Positions 1-7,025 of a stretch of 9,527 bases of DNA are shown piece after piece. Source of the DNA: Nocardioides sp. (lineage in GTDB: Bacteria; Actinomycetota; Actinomycetes; Propionibacteriales; Nocardioidaceae); contig JAKDNC010000092.1 in assembly GCA_030452025.1 (NCBI GenBank), positions 1 through 9,527 of the forward strand, read 5' to 3'. Under the pieces are notes generated by a model, which worked only from the letters and a program-made list of their open reading frames with translations, ran no database searches and was not told the origin of the DNA. Within the stretch, counting starts at the first letter, position 1; each line of letters opens with the position of its first letter. A program made the translations under genes and the position numbers.

Positions 1-1
1 C

Positions 2-430
2 GACGGGAGCGGAGACGCGGAGGTCGACCTCGACGTCGACTCGGGGGACATGTCGATCGACACGGACGAGGGATCGCTCGACATCGGCAGTGGCGAAGTC
101 CCCGAGTCGTTCCCTGACGGAGTGCCGCTGCCGGAGGGCGACTACTCGGTGACGTCGAGCATGGAGGCCACGGACCCGGACGGGGCAGAGGGCTACATCC
201 AGCTGACGCTCGCCGCCGAAGGGACCGCCGATGCCCAGGCGGAGCATCTCCAGCAGGGCCTGACGGACGGTGGCTATGAGAAGACCGGCACCAACCGCAT
301 GGAGTCCAATGGTCAGCTCTCGGTCACCATCTCCGGGCGTGGTCACGGCCAGGACGTCGTCATGTCCGTGCTCGAGGACCCGGAGGGCCAGGTCGTCGTC
401 AACTACGTCGTCACCGCGAGCGACGAGTGA
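2..430 (+). CDS. Acidic probable secreted/surface protein, 3' part only
   Basis: The reading frame is open from the left edge of the window and stops at TGA 428-430, so the N-terminus, including any signal peptide, is missing. An ATG at 50 lies in this frame but is probably internal, because the preceding codons continue the same Asp-rich, low-complexity pattern (alternating D-x-D stretches). After this linker, a segment with the wording VPLPEGDYSV begins a compact region of roughly 95 residues with alternating hydrophobic residues, probably beta-rich, ending in VVVNYVVTASDE. The composition is strongly acidic with no cysteine and no membrane segment in the visible part, which fits an exported protein or lipoprotein tail. 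I do not recognise a named family. It lies just upstream of the MoxR gene in the same direction with 17 bp between them, so it may be in the same transcript. Existence of the gene is well supported; its function is unknown. Confidence 0.75.
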   Translation, partial: DGSGDAEVDLDVDSGDMSIDTDEGSLDIGSGEVPESFPDGVPLPEGDYSVTSSMEATDPDGAEGYIQLTLAAEGTADAQAEHLQQGLTDGGYEKTGTNRMESNGQLSVTISGRGHGQDVVMSVLEDPEGQVVVNYVVTASDE

Positions 431-447
431 GGGCTAGGCTCCACCGA

Positions 448-1317
448 GTGACCACCTGGTTCAAGACCCCCGACCATGCGCGCGAACAGCTGGACTCGAC
501 CGGCTATCTTGCCGACCCGGCCACTGCCACCACTGCCTACTTGGCTGGGGAGCTCGGCAAGCCGTTGCTCGTCGAAGGCCCCGCTGGCGTCGGCAAGACC
601 GAGCTCGCCAAGGCGGTGGCCCGCTCGACCGGCGCCGACCTGGTCCGGTTGCAGTGCTACGAGGGGCTCGACGAGGCTCGCGCGCTGTATGAGTGGAACT
701 ACAAGAAGCAGCTGCTGGCCATCCAGATGTCCGGGACGGGGGGCCACGGAGACGCCGCCCCCGTGTGGGACGACATCTTCACCGACGAGTTCCTGCTGAC
801 CCGCCCCCTGCTGACCGCGATCCGCCGCGAGGAACCCACTGTCCTGCTCATCGACGAGGTCGACAAGACCGACGTCGAGGTCGAGGGGCTGCTCCTCGAG
901 GTACTCTCGGACTTCCAGGTCACGATTCCCGAGCTCGGCACGATCTCCGCCGTCCGTCGGCCGTTCGTCCTGCTCACCTCCAACGCCACGCGGGAGCTCT
1001 CCGAGGCGGTCAAGCGGCGCTGTCTCTACCTCCACCTCGGCTATCCGGACGCCGAGCGTGAGCGCGACATCCTGCTCACACAGGTGCCGGACCTCGACCG
1101 GACGCTCGCTGGCCAGGTCGTCGAGACTGTGGCGCGGCTCCGTGAGCTCGAGCTGAAGAAGGCGCCGTCCATCGCGGAGTCCGTCGACTGGGCGCGCACC
1201 TTGATTGCCCTCGAGATCCGCGACCTCGACCCCGAAGCCGTCTCGCGCACACTCGGCGTCGTCCTCAAGCACTCCTCGGACCACGACCGCGCGATCCGCG
1301 AGCTCAAGCTCTTATGA
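448..1317 (+). CDS. MoxR-family AAA+ ATPase (CoxD-like)
   Basis: This is a 289-residue AAA+ ATPase of the MoxR type, a chaperone-like ATPase thought to remodel or load partner proteins together with a VWA-domain protein. Visible motifs are Walker A GPAGVGKTE (about residues 44-52), Walker B LLIDEVDK (about 133-140) and a sensor-1 Asn in LLTSNATREL (about 179); the C-terminal helical part contains PSIAESVDW. Length is normal for the family. I chose GTG 448, giving MTTWFKTP, because homologues usually begin close to this motif. A GTG at 427 in the same frame would add seven residues and overlap the preceding stop by 4 bp; it cannot be excluded. The stop overlaps the start of the VWA gene (ATGA), so the two are translationally coupled. 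In carboxydotrophs the same pair (CoxD/CoxE) activates CO dehydrogenase, but no such enzyme is visible here, so the client is unknown. Confidence 0.93.
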   Translation: MTTWFKTPDHAREQLDSTGYLADPATATTAYLAGELGKPLLVEGPAGVGKTELAKAVARSTGADLVRLQCYEGLDEARALYEWNYKKQLLAIQMSGTGGHGDAAPVWDDIFTDEFLLTRPLLTAIRREEPTVLLIDEVDKTDVEVEGLLLEVLSDFQVTIPELGTISAVRRPFVLLTSNATRELSEAVKRRCLYLHLGYPDAERERDILLTQVPDLDRTLAGQVVETVARLRELELKKAPSIAESVDWARTLIALEIRDLDPEAVSRTLGVVLKHSSDHDRAIRELKLL

Positions 1318-2690
1318 GCGGTCTCGTCGATCGGCATGTCGCCTTCGTCGAAGCGCTGCGCGCCGCCGGCCTGCCGGTCTCGTTGGCCGAGGACGTGGAC
1401 GCCGCACGCGCGATCACGAGGCTACCGCTCGATGACCGCGAGATTCTGCGCACGGCGTACGCCGCCACGCTGGTCAAGCGGGAGACTCACCGCTCGGCCT
1501 TCGACGCGCTCTTCGACCTCTACTTCCCGGCGCTGGTCGGGGCCGGCCGCACCGCCCGCGAGGACGAGGAGGTCGGCGACGACGCCGGACCACAAGACAC
1601 CGGCCCCGCGCTGAAGGACTTCCAGCAGCGGATGGCCGAGGCGATGTCCGCAGGTGACCGGGACGCGCAGCTGGAGCTCGCCATCGAGGCCGTCGGCACC
1701 TTCGGGTTCCTGCCCGGGCGTGGGCCGCGGATGTCGTCGTTCAGCGCCTACCAGGCACTCAAGCGCACGGCGCCGGAGGAGCTGGTCGCCCAGATCGTCG
1801 AAGGCCTGATGTCGCGCGGCCTGGATGAGGACTCCGCGCGCCGCCGGGCCGCGGGAACCATCGCGGCCTTCCGGCAGATGGTCGAGGGCGATGCGCTGCG
1901 CCGGATCGCGGAGGAGAAGGGCGCTGAACACGTCGCCAAGACGACCGTGCGTCCCACCATCGACAAGCTCGACTTCTCCAGCGCCCGCGCAGCAGACCTT
2001 GAGCAGATGCGCCGGGAGATCTATCCGTTGGCGCGGCGTCTGGCCACCCGCCTCACCCAGGAACACCACTCGCGGCGCCGCGGACCGCTCGACTTCCGGC
2101 GCACCGTCCGGGCCTCGATCTCCACCGGCGGCGTCCCGCTGGTCACCCACCAGAAGCCGAAGCGGCCGCACCGCAACGAGCTCGTGGTGCTCTGTGACGT
2201 GAGCGGTTCGGTGGCGAAGTTCGCTCAGTTCACGCTGCTGCTGGTCTTCGCGCTGCGCGACCAGTTCACCAAGGTGCGTGCGTTCACCTTCGTCGACCAC
2301 GTCCACGAGGTGACAGATCACTTCCGACCCGGTGCCGACGTGGCCGACGTGATGGCCGAACTCGCCGCCGCCACCAGCCAGGCGGCGTTGTGGGGCCGCA
2401 CCAACTACGGCCGGGCGTTCTCCAAGTTCACCGAGTCCTACGCCGACGCGCTGGGCCCGAAGACGTCGTTGCTGGTGCTCGGCGACGCGCGCTCCAACTA
2501 CAGCGACCTGCAGCTCGACGTCTTCGCCGACATGGTCGATTCCTGCCGACACACGTGGTGGCTCAACCCCGAGCACACTCGCAACTGGGGAGCGGGCGAC
2601 TCAGCGGCCCCGCGCTACGCGGAGATCGCGCCGATGGTCGAATGTCGCAATCTCACCCAGCTGGGTGAGTTCGTCCACGACATCCTCTAG
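1314..2690 (+). CDS. VWA domain protein, CoxE-like
   Basis: This 458-residue protein is the usual partner of MoxR ATPases. The N-terminal 270 residues are largely helical with charged segments; the C-terminal third is a von Willebrand factor A domain. The metal-ion-dependent adhesion site is complete: D-x-S-x-S as DVSGS at residues 295-299, a Thr at about 363 in GRTNYG, and an Asp at about 391 in VLGDARSNY. It therefore probably binds Mg2+ and a protein ligand. There is no signal peptide or membrane segment, so it acts in the cytoplasm. The ATG at 1314 overlaps the stop of the MoxR gene by 4 bp. It matches the CoxE-like VWA family (VWA_CoxE), known for work with a MoxR ATPase on maturation of metalloenzymes; the actual target here is unknown. 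Its stop codon overlaps that of the opposing gene. Confidence 0.9.
   Translation: MSGLVDRHVAFVEALRAAGLPVSLAEDVDAARAITRLPLDDREILRTAYAATLVKRETHRSAFDALFDLYFPALVGAGRTAREDEEVGDDAGPQDTGPALKDFQQRMAEAMSAGDRDAQLELAIEAVGTFGFLPGRGPRMSSFSAYQALKRTAPEELVAQIVEGLMSRGLDEDSARRRAAGTIAAFRQMVEGDALRRIAEEKGAEHVAKTTVRPTIDKLDFSSARAADLEQMRREIYPLARRLATRLTQEHHSRRRGPLDFRRTVRASISTGGVPLVTHQKPKRPHRNELVVLCDVSGSVAKFAQFTLLLVFALRDQFTKVRAFTFVDHVHEVTDHFRPGADVADVMAELAAATSQAALWGRTNYGRAFSKFTESYADALGPKTSLLVLGDARSNYSDLQLDVFADMVDSCRHTWWLNPEHTRNWGAGDSAAPRYAEIAPMVECRNLTQLGEFVHDIL
2652..2669. repeat. Perfect 18-bp palindrome at the end of the VWA gene
   Basis: CTCACCCAGCTGGGTGAG reads identically on both strands. It lies inside the VWA coding region (codons for LTQLGE), about 18 bp before the shared stop codons of the two convergent operons. 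RNA from either strand could fold a 7-bp stem with an AGCT loop. There is no U-tract on either side, so a terminator role is only a possibility. Confidence 0.6.
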
Positions 2691-4003
2691 CCAGTTAGGT
2701 ATCCCAGCTCGTGGATCCGCCGGATCGCGGCCCGGAGCTCCGGGTGCGTCGCGGCGTCCGCGGCGCGCGCCCCGGCGACGTACGACGAGGGGCCGTGGTC
2801 GCCGCCGCCATCGAAGACGACGGTGAGCCGGTTGGTCACCTTGGAGTTGATCAGCGAGCCGAGCAGGGCGACCGGGTCGCTGCGGTCCTCGAGCGCGAGC
2901 AGCGACATCGCCTCGGGGATCCGGATCGCCTGTGCCGACGGAGCGCCGGCGGTGACCACCTGGTCGATCACGAACCTGGCCGAGGACGACGCAGCCGCGA
3001 TCTCGGTGGCGGTGACGCCTCCCTGGGCCTGGCCGACGAGCAGGACTCGAGCGCCGGGCTCGTCGCCGACAGCCGCATCGATCGCGGCGACGACGCCGCT
3101 GATCCTTCTGGACACGTCGCTGCCGACCAGTTGGAGCCGTTGGTCGCCGCGGGTGACCCGGTGCGGGACGTAGGCGATGAACCGGCCACCGGCCAGGCGC
3201 TGGACGAGCAGGTCACCCTCGACCTGGTTGAGCGAGGTGATCAGGTCCTCGATGGAGGTAGGGGTGGTCAGCTCGGAGCCTCCGGGTGCCTTGGCGCCCG
3301 GGGCCTCCTCGCCATCGGTGAAGCCGCCCGCGACATCGCGCAGGGCGGAGCCGAAGTCGGGCGCGAAGTCGGGCGCTGCGACGGCGCGCAGGCCGCCACG
3401 CGTGGCCGCCGAGCCCTCCTCGCCGCCGAGCACTGCGGCGGTCAGCATGGCGCGCATCTGCAGGCCCTCGACCAGGCCACCGCCCCCGCTGACGAAGTGG
3501 TCCATCAGCTCGGGGTTCTGGTCTGCGAGCTCGTTGAGATAGGCGGCGAGGCCGTCGCGGTCGAGCGCGTCGGTCTCGATCAGGCCGGCCGAGAAGATCG
3601 CGCCACCCAGCGCCACCTCGGGCGCGAGGAACCCGACGGCGCGGGCGGCGATCGAGCCCAGGGTGCGGTACGCCGCGTCCTGGAGGTCGTCGATCCAGCG
3701 GTAGGTCAGCACTGTGGCGCGGATGATCAGGGCGTCTGCGTCGAGCTCCATCGACCGTGTCATCAGGCCGTGCTTGCCGGTGGTCGCGGCGAGGATGTCG
3801 GCCTCGGCCTGGTCGAAGGTCGCCCGGGAGAGCTCGGCGGACTCGGAGACCGCCTCGTCGCTGAGGATCTCCGGCCCGAGCCTGGAGCGCTCGCGCATCT
3901 CCTCGCCGGACTGGTCGAACACGTCGGCCAGACGCATCATGCGGTCGTACTTGTCCTCGAGCTCTGTTGCCCGGTCCTGGTCAACCTTGTCCTGCTCGGT
4001 CAT
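2687..4003 (-). CDS. Alpha/beta-hydrolase-like protein lacking the nucleophile Ser
   Basis: This is a 438-residue protein. The start ATG at 4003 follows an excellent GGAGG site and overlaps the stop of the upstream gene (ATGA); the open frame continues further upstream without a start of comparable quality. Residues 1-110 are charged and helical (ELEDKYDRMMRLADVFDQ), 120-200 are Ala/Gly-rich, then comes a Gly/Pro/acidic linker (about 205-250). Residues 260-438 look like an alpha/beta-hydrolase core. At the nucleophile elbow, LLVGQAQGG (about 321-329), Ala326 stands where family members have Ser (G-x-S-x-G). Candidate acid (LEDRSDP, Asp373/376) and base (GGDHGPSSYV, His403) residues remain. 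So it is probably a non-catalytic or altered hydrolase. There is no signal peptide. As the third gene of an operon with WXG-like and EspG-like proteins, it may serve secretion or act as a binding partner. The hydrolase-fold assignment is moderate. Confidence 0.85.
   Translation of the reverse strand: MTEQDKVDQDRATELEDKYDRMMRLADVFDQSGEEMRERSRLGPEILSDEAVSESAELSRATFDQAEADILAATTGKHGLMTRSMELDADALIIRATVLTYRWIDDLQDAAYRTLGSIAARAVGFLAPEVALGGAIFSAGLIETDALDRDGLAAYLNELADQNPELMDHFVSGGGGLVEGLQMRAMLTAAVLGGEEGSAATRGGLRAVAAPDFAPDFGSALRDVAGGFTDGEEAPGAKAPGGSELTTPTSIEDLITSLNQVEGDLLVQRLAGGRFIAYVPHRVTRGDQRLQLVGSDVSRRISGVVAAIDAAVGDEPGARVLLVGQAQGGVTATEIAAASSSARFVIDQVVTAGAPSAQAIRIPEAMSLLALEDRSDPVALLGSLINSKVTNRLTVVFDGGGDHGPSSYVAGARAADAATHPELRAAIRRIHELGYLTG
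3353..3376 (-). repeat. 12-bp perfect tandem duplication in the hydrolase-like gene
   Basis: GAAGTCGGGCGC occurs twice in direct succession on the plus strand. On the coding strand it yields A-P-D-F twice (about residues 209-216), in the linker between the helical part and the hydrolase-like core. Being in frame and in a linker, it probably only changes linker length. Confidence 0.7.
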
Positions 4004-4938
4004 GCGGTCACCTCCGCGAGAACGGGGGCGAGCGCCATGGCGAGGTCGGTCGCTTCGACGCGGCGTACCTCGACCCGGTGCTCGGCACCCTCCTGGTGTG
4101 GGTGGAGGACCCGCCACCCGTCGGCCAGCAGCACCCACGAGACGACACCGACCAGCTGCGAGTCGGCCTCGTCGGCCCCGTTGATGCTGGCAACCATGGC
4201 GCGAAGTCGACCCTGGGTCTCGGTCGAGAGGGCCGAGATGAGCGAAGAGACAGTGGCGTCGTCGACCGGCTGGCCCGAGGCGTCCCGGGTGTCGCCGGTG
4301 TGGTGGGCGATGATCGTGCCGAGCAGCTCGGTGCGACCCGAGCGGATCGCCTCGGCGCCGGCATCGAGGAGCTCGTAGGGCAGGTCGACCACATCGGGGG
4401 CGTTCGACGTGCCCGGGGTGATGTCCTCGGGGAGCACGGCGACCCGGGCCAGCTCGTCGGCCCAGTGGCTGCGCCCGAACCAGGCGAGCTCGAAGACCAG
4501 CCCGTCGGTCGTGGCCAAGGTCGCGACGGCGTCGTCGCGCTGCCGGTGCCATGCGCGTGCCCGCGCACCGGCGAGGGTGACGTCGATGTCCACGGCCACG
4601 CTCGGTGTGGCCAACAGGCCGAGCGCGCCGATGATCCCACTGTCGGCAACTCCCTCGGCGATCAGGCCACGCTTGGTCAGCGAGTCTGCGGGGTCGTTCA
4701 GGGTGGCCAACGCGTCGACGTACGCCTCGTCGTCGCGGGCCAGGCGGGACTGTCCCAGGCGGGACTCGAAGGCATTGCCGCCAGCCTCGGGCTCGACGAG
4801 CTCGAAGGGCAGGGGCGCGTCCCCAGCCCGGGCGGCGAGGACGCGCAGCTCGGGAAGGGTCAGCGCGACCCGGCGGGGGAGGCCCTCGAGAATTCCCTCC
4901 GGCGTGGGGGCGGGTGTGGTCAGGTCAATGGTCGCCAT
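4000..4938 (-). CDS. EspG-like type VII secretion-associated protein
   Basis: This 312-residue soluble protein has no signal peptide or membrane segments. Its layout resembles EspG/ESX secretion-associated chaperones: an early strand-helix segment (VALTLPELRVLAARAG, 25-39); a helical stretch ending in TKRGLIAEGVADS (88-100); a strand pair around SVAVDIDVTLAGARARAWHRQ (113-133); then GLVFELAWFG, and a DLPYELLDA segment near 185. The last 50 residues contain VSWVLLADGWRVL followed by a C-terminal helix, again as in EspG proteins. In mycobacteria, EspG binds PE-PPE substrates and keeps them soluble for secretion. Here no PPE is in view, and the neighbouring WXG-like protein is the natural candidate partner. 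The ATG is 3 bp after the stop of the upstream gene (TGAACCATG), with only a modest ribosome site, which suggests coupling. The family assignment rests on pattern recognition only; a profile comparison against EspG would settle it. Confidence 0.85.
   Translation of the reverse strand: MATIDLTTPAPTPEGILEGLPRRVALTLPELRVLAARAGDAPLPFELVEPEAGGNAFESRLGQSRLARDDEAYVDALATLNDPADSLTKRGLIAEGVADSGIIGALGLLATPSVAVDIDVTLAGARARAWHRQRDDAVATLATTDGLVFELAWFGRSHWADELARVAVLPEDITPGTSNAPDVVDLPYELLDAGAEAIRSGRTELLGTIIAHHTGDTRDASGQPVDDATVSSLISALSTETQGRLRAMVASINGADEADSQLVGVVSWVLLADGWRVLHPHQEGAEHRVEVRRVEATDLAMALAPVLAEVTA
4740..4766 (-). repeat. 12-bp direct repeat, 15-bp period, in the EspG-like gene
   Basis: CCAGGCGGGACT occurs at 4740-4751 and 4755-4766 on the plus strand. 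On the coding strand it gives S-R-L-G-Q then S-R-L-A-R, a five-residue repeat at about residues 59-68 of the EspG-like protein. It is in frame and probably just an internal duplication. Confidence 0.6.
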
Positions 4939-4941
4939 GGT

Positions 4942-5385
4942 TCAGAGTCCCGGGAGGTTGACGGTCAGCCAGTCCTTGTGACCGGACTTGGGCGCTTCGA
5001 ACTGGTCCAGGACACGGTCCTCGTCAGTGGGGTCGATGACCACACCGGGGGAGGTCTCCTGGGCCCGGATCTGGGCGATCCGGTTGCGGGCGTCGATGAT
5101 CAGCGAATCGGCCTTCCGCTCGATGTCGCTGATCGCGTCCTTGAGTCGCTCCACCTCCCAGAGGTGCTTGTCGAGGGAGTCGGCTGCGCTCTCGTGGGCG
5201 GCGGCGCACTCGCGCAGGTGACCGGCCCGGTCCCGCACGCGCGCGCTCATGGCAGCGCCGGCGCGCCCGTCCCAGTTGCTGGTGTCGATCTGGGCCCCCA
5301 GGCGGTCCGCCATGGCCCGGATGTGAGTCGCCTGCGCCCGGCGCTCGGCAGCGCGCTTGCGCATCGCGGCGGTGTCGCCGTACAT
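4942..5385 (-). CDS. WXG100-like helical-hairpin protein
   Basis: This 147-residue protein begins MYGDTAAMRKR. Residues 5-33 form an amphipathic, Arg/Ala-rich helix, followed by a turn carrying W38-x-G40 (TSNWDGRAG), and a second long helix from about 41 to 108. This is the helix-W-x-G-helix plan of WXG100/ESAT-6-type proteins, but it is longer. It has a roughly 37-residue tail (about 110-147) rich in acidic residues and ending in DWLTVNLPGL. The usual C-terminal Y-x-x-x-D/E secretion signal is not evident. The start is supported by an AGAGGTGAT ribosome site just upstream. It is the first gene of the three-gene operon with the EspG-like and hydrolase-like proteins, so it may be a secreted substrate or a structural partner. 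No EccC, EccD or other type VII machinery is in this window, so secretion is unproven. Confidence 0.85.
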   Translation of the reverse strand: MYGDTAAMRKRAAERRAQATHIRAMADRLGAQIDTSNWDGRAGAAMSARVRDRAGHLRECAAAHESAADSLDKHLWEVERLKDAISDIERKADSLIIDARNRIAQIRAQETSPGVVIDPTDEDRVLDQFEAPKSGHKDWLTVNLPGL

Positions 5386-5401
5386 GAATCACCTCTTCGC
5401 T

Positions 5402-5442
5402 CGCGTGGCCTATACCCGGTTGGCACATCCCTAAACCAACCG
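5402..5442 (-). promoter_or_regulatory. Candidate promoter with inverted repeat before the WXG-like operon
   Basis: On the minus strand, a TATAGG -10-like hexamer (5414-5409) is preceded by a weak TGGTTT/TTGGTT -35-like element (about 5439-5433) with an 18-19 bp spacer. This would put the transcript start near 5402 and give a leader of about 17 nt. A perfect 7-bp inverted repeat, CGGTTGG (5417-5423) and CCAACCG (5436-5442), spans the spacer and the -35 region, an arrangement typical of a repressor operator. No regulator gene is adjacent. The promoter hexamers are weak matches. Confidence 0.4.
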
Positions 5443-5445
5443 ATC

Positions 5446-5462
5446 GGAAAATTTTTTGGAAA
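5446..5462 (-). promoter_or_regulatory. AT-rich tract, possible UP element
   Basis: TTTCCAAAAAATTTTCC on the minus strand is a striking AT-rich island in this GC-rich DNA. It lies about 44-60 bp before the inferred transcript start, the position where UP elements contact the RNA polymerase alpha subunit. It could equally be a site for a nucleoid protein that prefers AT-rich DNA. Confidence 0.35.
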
Positions 5463-5504
5463 GCCCGAAATGCGTGGCGTAGATGGTCTTGAACAGTAGG
5501 GCAG

Positions 5505-5524
5505 TCGGTCCGCGAGACGGACGA
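5505..5524 (-). terminator. Possible hairpin terminator after the permease gene
   Basis: About 14 bp after the permease stop, the minus strand can fold a 7-bp stem with one bulged base and a five-base TCTCG loop. No U-tract follows. It is the only hairpin I see between the permease and the WXG-like operon, so it may end the ABC transcript, but the evidence is weak. Confidence 0.3.
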
Positions 5525-5537
5525 GGCAGCCGGATAC

Positions 5538-7025
5538 CTAAGCCGTGGTGCGAAGCTCACCCGGGTCGGTGCTGGCGTTGACGAAGAGCAGCGCGATCCA
5601 CGCCATCAGGGCGGCGGCCAGCAAGGTGCCGACCGACAGCATCGCCAGCTGTACCCAGGGGATCGGCACCACGTGGATGACGACACGTTCGTGGGCAACC
5701 GTGCCAAGCGACTCACCGTGCTCGGTTCCGAACACGCCGCGAGACGCGAGCACACCGGCGAGGGCAGCGAGGGGGATCGTGGGCAGGAGCGGGAGCAGTG
5801 CTTCGAGCAGCAGGCCCCGTCGGAGGACGCCGCGAGGGACTCCCCCGGCGACCAGGCCGCTGAGCGTCTGCCGCGCGGTCACGATGGTCTCCCCCGTGTT
5901 GACCAGAACCCCGACGGCGGCCAGGACGACTGCCACGCCGAGGGCCGTGTTCACGAAGTTCATCGTGGTGGCATAGAAGGGATCTTGCGCTGAAGACGTC
6001 ACCGCCATCAGGTAGGCGCGAAGCCCCTGGATGAATCCTCCGACCAGGGCGACCAGCAGGATGATCGAGTTGGTCCGGCTCGCGGTGAACGGGGATGCTG
6101 CGAGGCGTCGGCCCGCGATCAGTACGCTGGCACGACTGGTTCGCGCTGCGGCCCACTGGCCGATCATCTGCGCAAGCGCGGCTGTGCCCCACAGCAGCCC
6201 AACGGACGTGACCACCGTCGCCAGGACCACGAACACGACGAGCAGCCGTGACGCGTCCGCCTCCATCCCCAGAGCGGCTCGCAGGGGAGAGAAGAGTGCC
6301 AGGAACACCGTCCCGATGACGAACATCAGGGCGGGGGTCTTCCGCGGAATGCGTTGGCTCGCTCGTCGTGCGACGCCGAACGGGCCGATCCGGACCCGGC
6401 GCATGGCCAACTGGGTGACCGCACCCACGATCATCGTCAATCCGATCACGGCGACGACCACTGCCCACCACGCCACGTGGACGTCGGTGGGAAGGAGATG
6501 GAGTTGCCCGTGAACCTTCTCGAAGACCACGGTGTCGCGACTCAGCGGCCGTTCGCGTGTGTAGCTGCCGAACTCCGTTGTCAGGCCGTTCAGAAGGGGC
6601 TTGCCGATCAGGAAAGTCAGCGCTCCCAGAGCGGCACCGAGGCCTGAGGCCAGGGCAGTCTCGACGCCGGCGATCCGGGTCACGTCGTACGGCGTTGCGC
6701 CCGCGAGCCGGTAGGTGGCAAAACGACGGTCACGGGCCGGTGCCCCGATCCGGGCGCATTGTGCCGTCAACACCAACAGGAGGGCCACGAAGACTATGAG
6801 TCCCAGCGCCACTCCGACCCGCAGCCCGGGCTGCATCAGGAGATCGCTCGAGTAGGGGCCGTCATTCCCACCGATGTTGATGACCGCGACTGCTGCCAGG
6901 GCGAAGACGGTGGTCACTCCCGAGACAACCGCGGTGGCGCTGATTCGTACCCGGTCTGTGCGACCGGTGCGGGCAGCCAGCCAGACGAGCGCCGCCCATC
7001 GAATTCCCGTGGCCTCAGTGTGCAT
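5538..7025 (-). CDS. FtsX-like ABC transporter permease
   Basis: This 495-residue integral membrane protein shows about ten hydrophobic segments, near residues 27-50, 68-88, 128-150, 183-205, 232-255, 262-290, 315-335, 353-378, 405-428 and 450-475 (approximate). There are two clusters of membrane segments in the manner of FtsX/MacB permeases, and the count of ten resembles BceB-type permeases. The longest extracytoplasmic loop I can see is only about 45 residues (near 145-185), much smaller than BceB's sensor domain. The ATG at 7025 overlaps the end of the ATPase gene by 11 bp and has a weak ribosome site, so translation is probably coupled. Together with the ATPase it should form a type VII ABC system (MacB/LolCDE/FtsX class), which does mechanical work on extracellular or membrane-bound substrates rather than simple import. 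The linked secreted four-Cys protein is a possible client. Confidence 0.92.
   Translation of the reverse strand: MHTEATGIRWAALVWLAARTGRTDRVRISATAVVSGVTTVFALAAVAVINIGGNDGPYSSDLLMQPGLRVGVALGLIVFVALLLVLTAQCARIGAPARDRRFATYRLAGATPYDVTRIAGVETALASGLGAALGALTFLIGKPLLNGLTTEFGSYTRERPLSRDTVVFEKVHGQLHLLPTDVHVAWWAVVVAVIGLTMIVGAVTQLAMRRVRIGPFGVARRASQRIPRKTPALMFVIGTVFLALFSPLRAALGMEADASRLLVVFVVLATVVTSVGLLWGTAALAQMIGQWAAARTSRASVLIAGRRLAASPFTASRTNSIILLVALVGGFIQGLRAYLMAVTSSAQDPFYATTMNFVNTALGVAVVLAAVGVLVNTGETIVTARQTLSGLVAGGVPRGVLRRGLLLEALLPLLPTIPLAALAGVLASRGVFGTEHGESLGTVAHERVVIHVVPIPWVQLAMLSVGTLLAAALMAWIALLFVNASTDPGELRTTA

Noticed and set aside
403..1284. 293-codon minus-strand frame opposite the MoxR gene
   Set aside because: It is the antisense shadow of a gene with Walker A, Walker B and sensor motifs.
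4004..4552. N-terminal extension of the hydrolase-like gene to 4552
   Set aside because: It would overlap nearly 550 bp of the EspG-like gene with low-complexity Arg/Pro/Gly sequence; the ATG at 4003 has a GGAGG site and a 4-bp coupled overlap.
2711..5499. Long plus-strand open frames (2711-4378 and 3967-5499)
   Set aside because: They lie opposite the three-gene minus-strand operon, whose frames have good ribosome sites, coupled starts and recognisable motifs. Long antisense frames are expected in GC-rich DNA.
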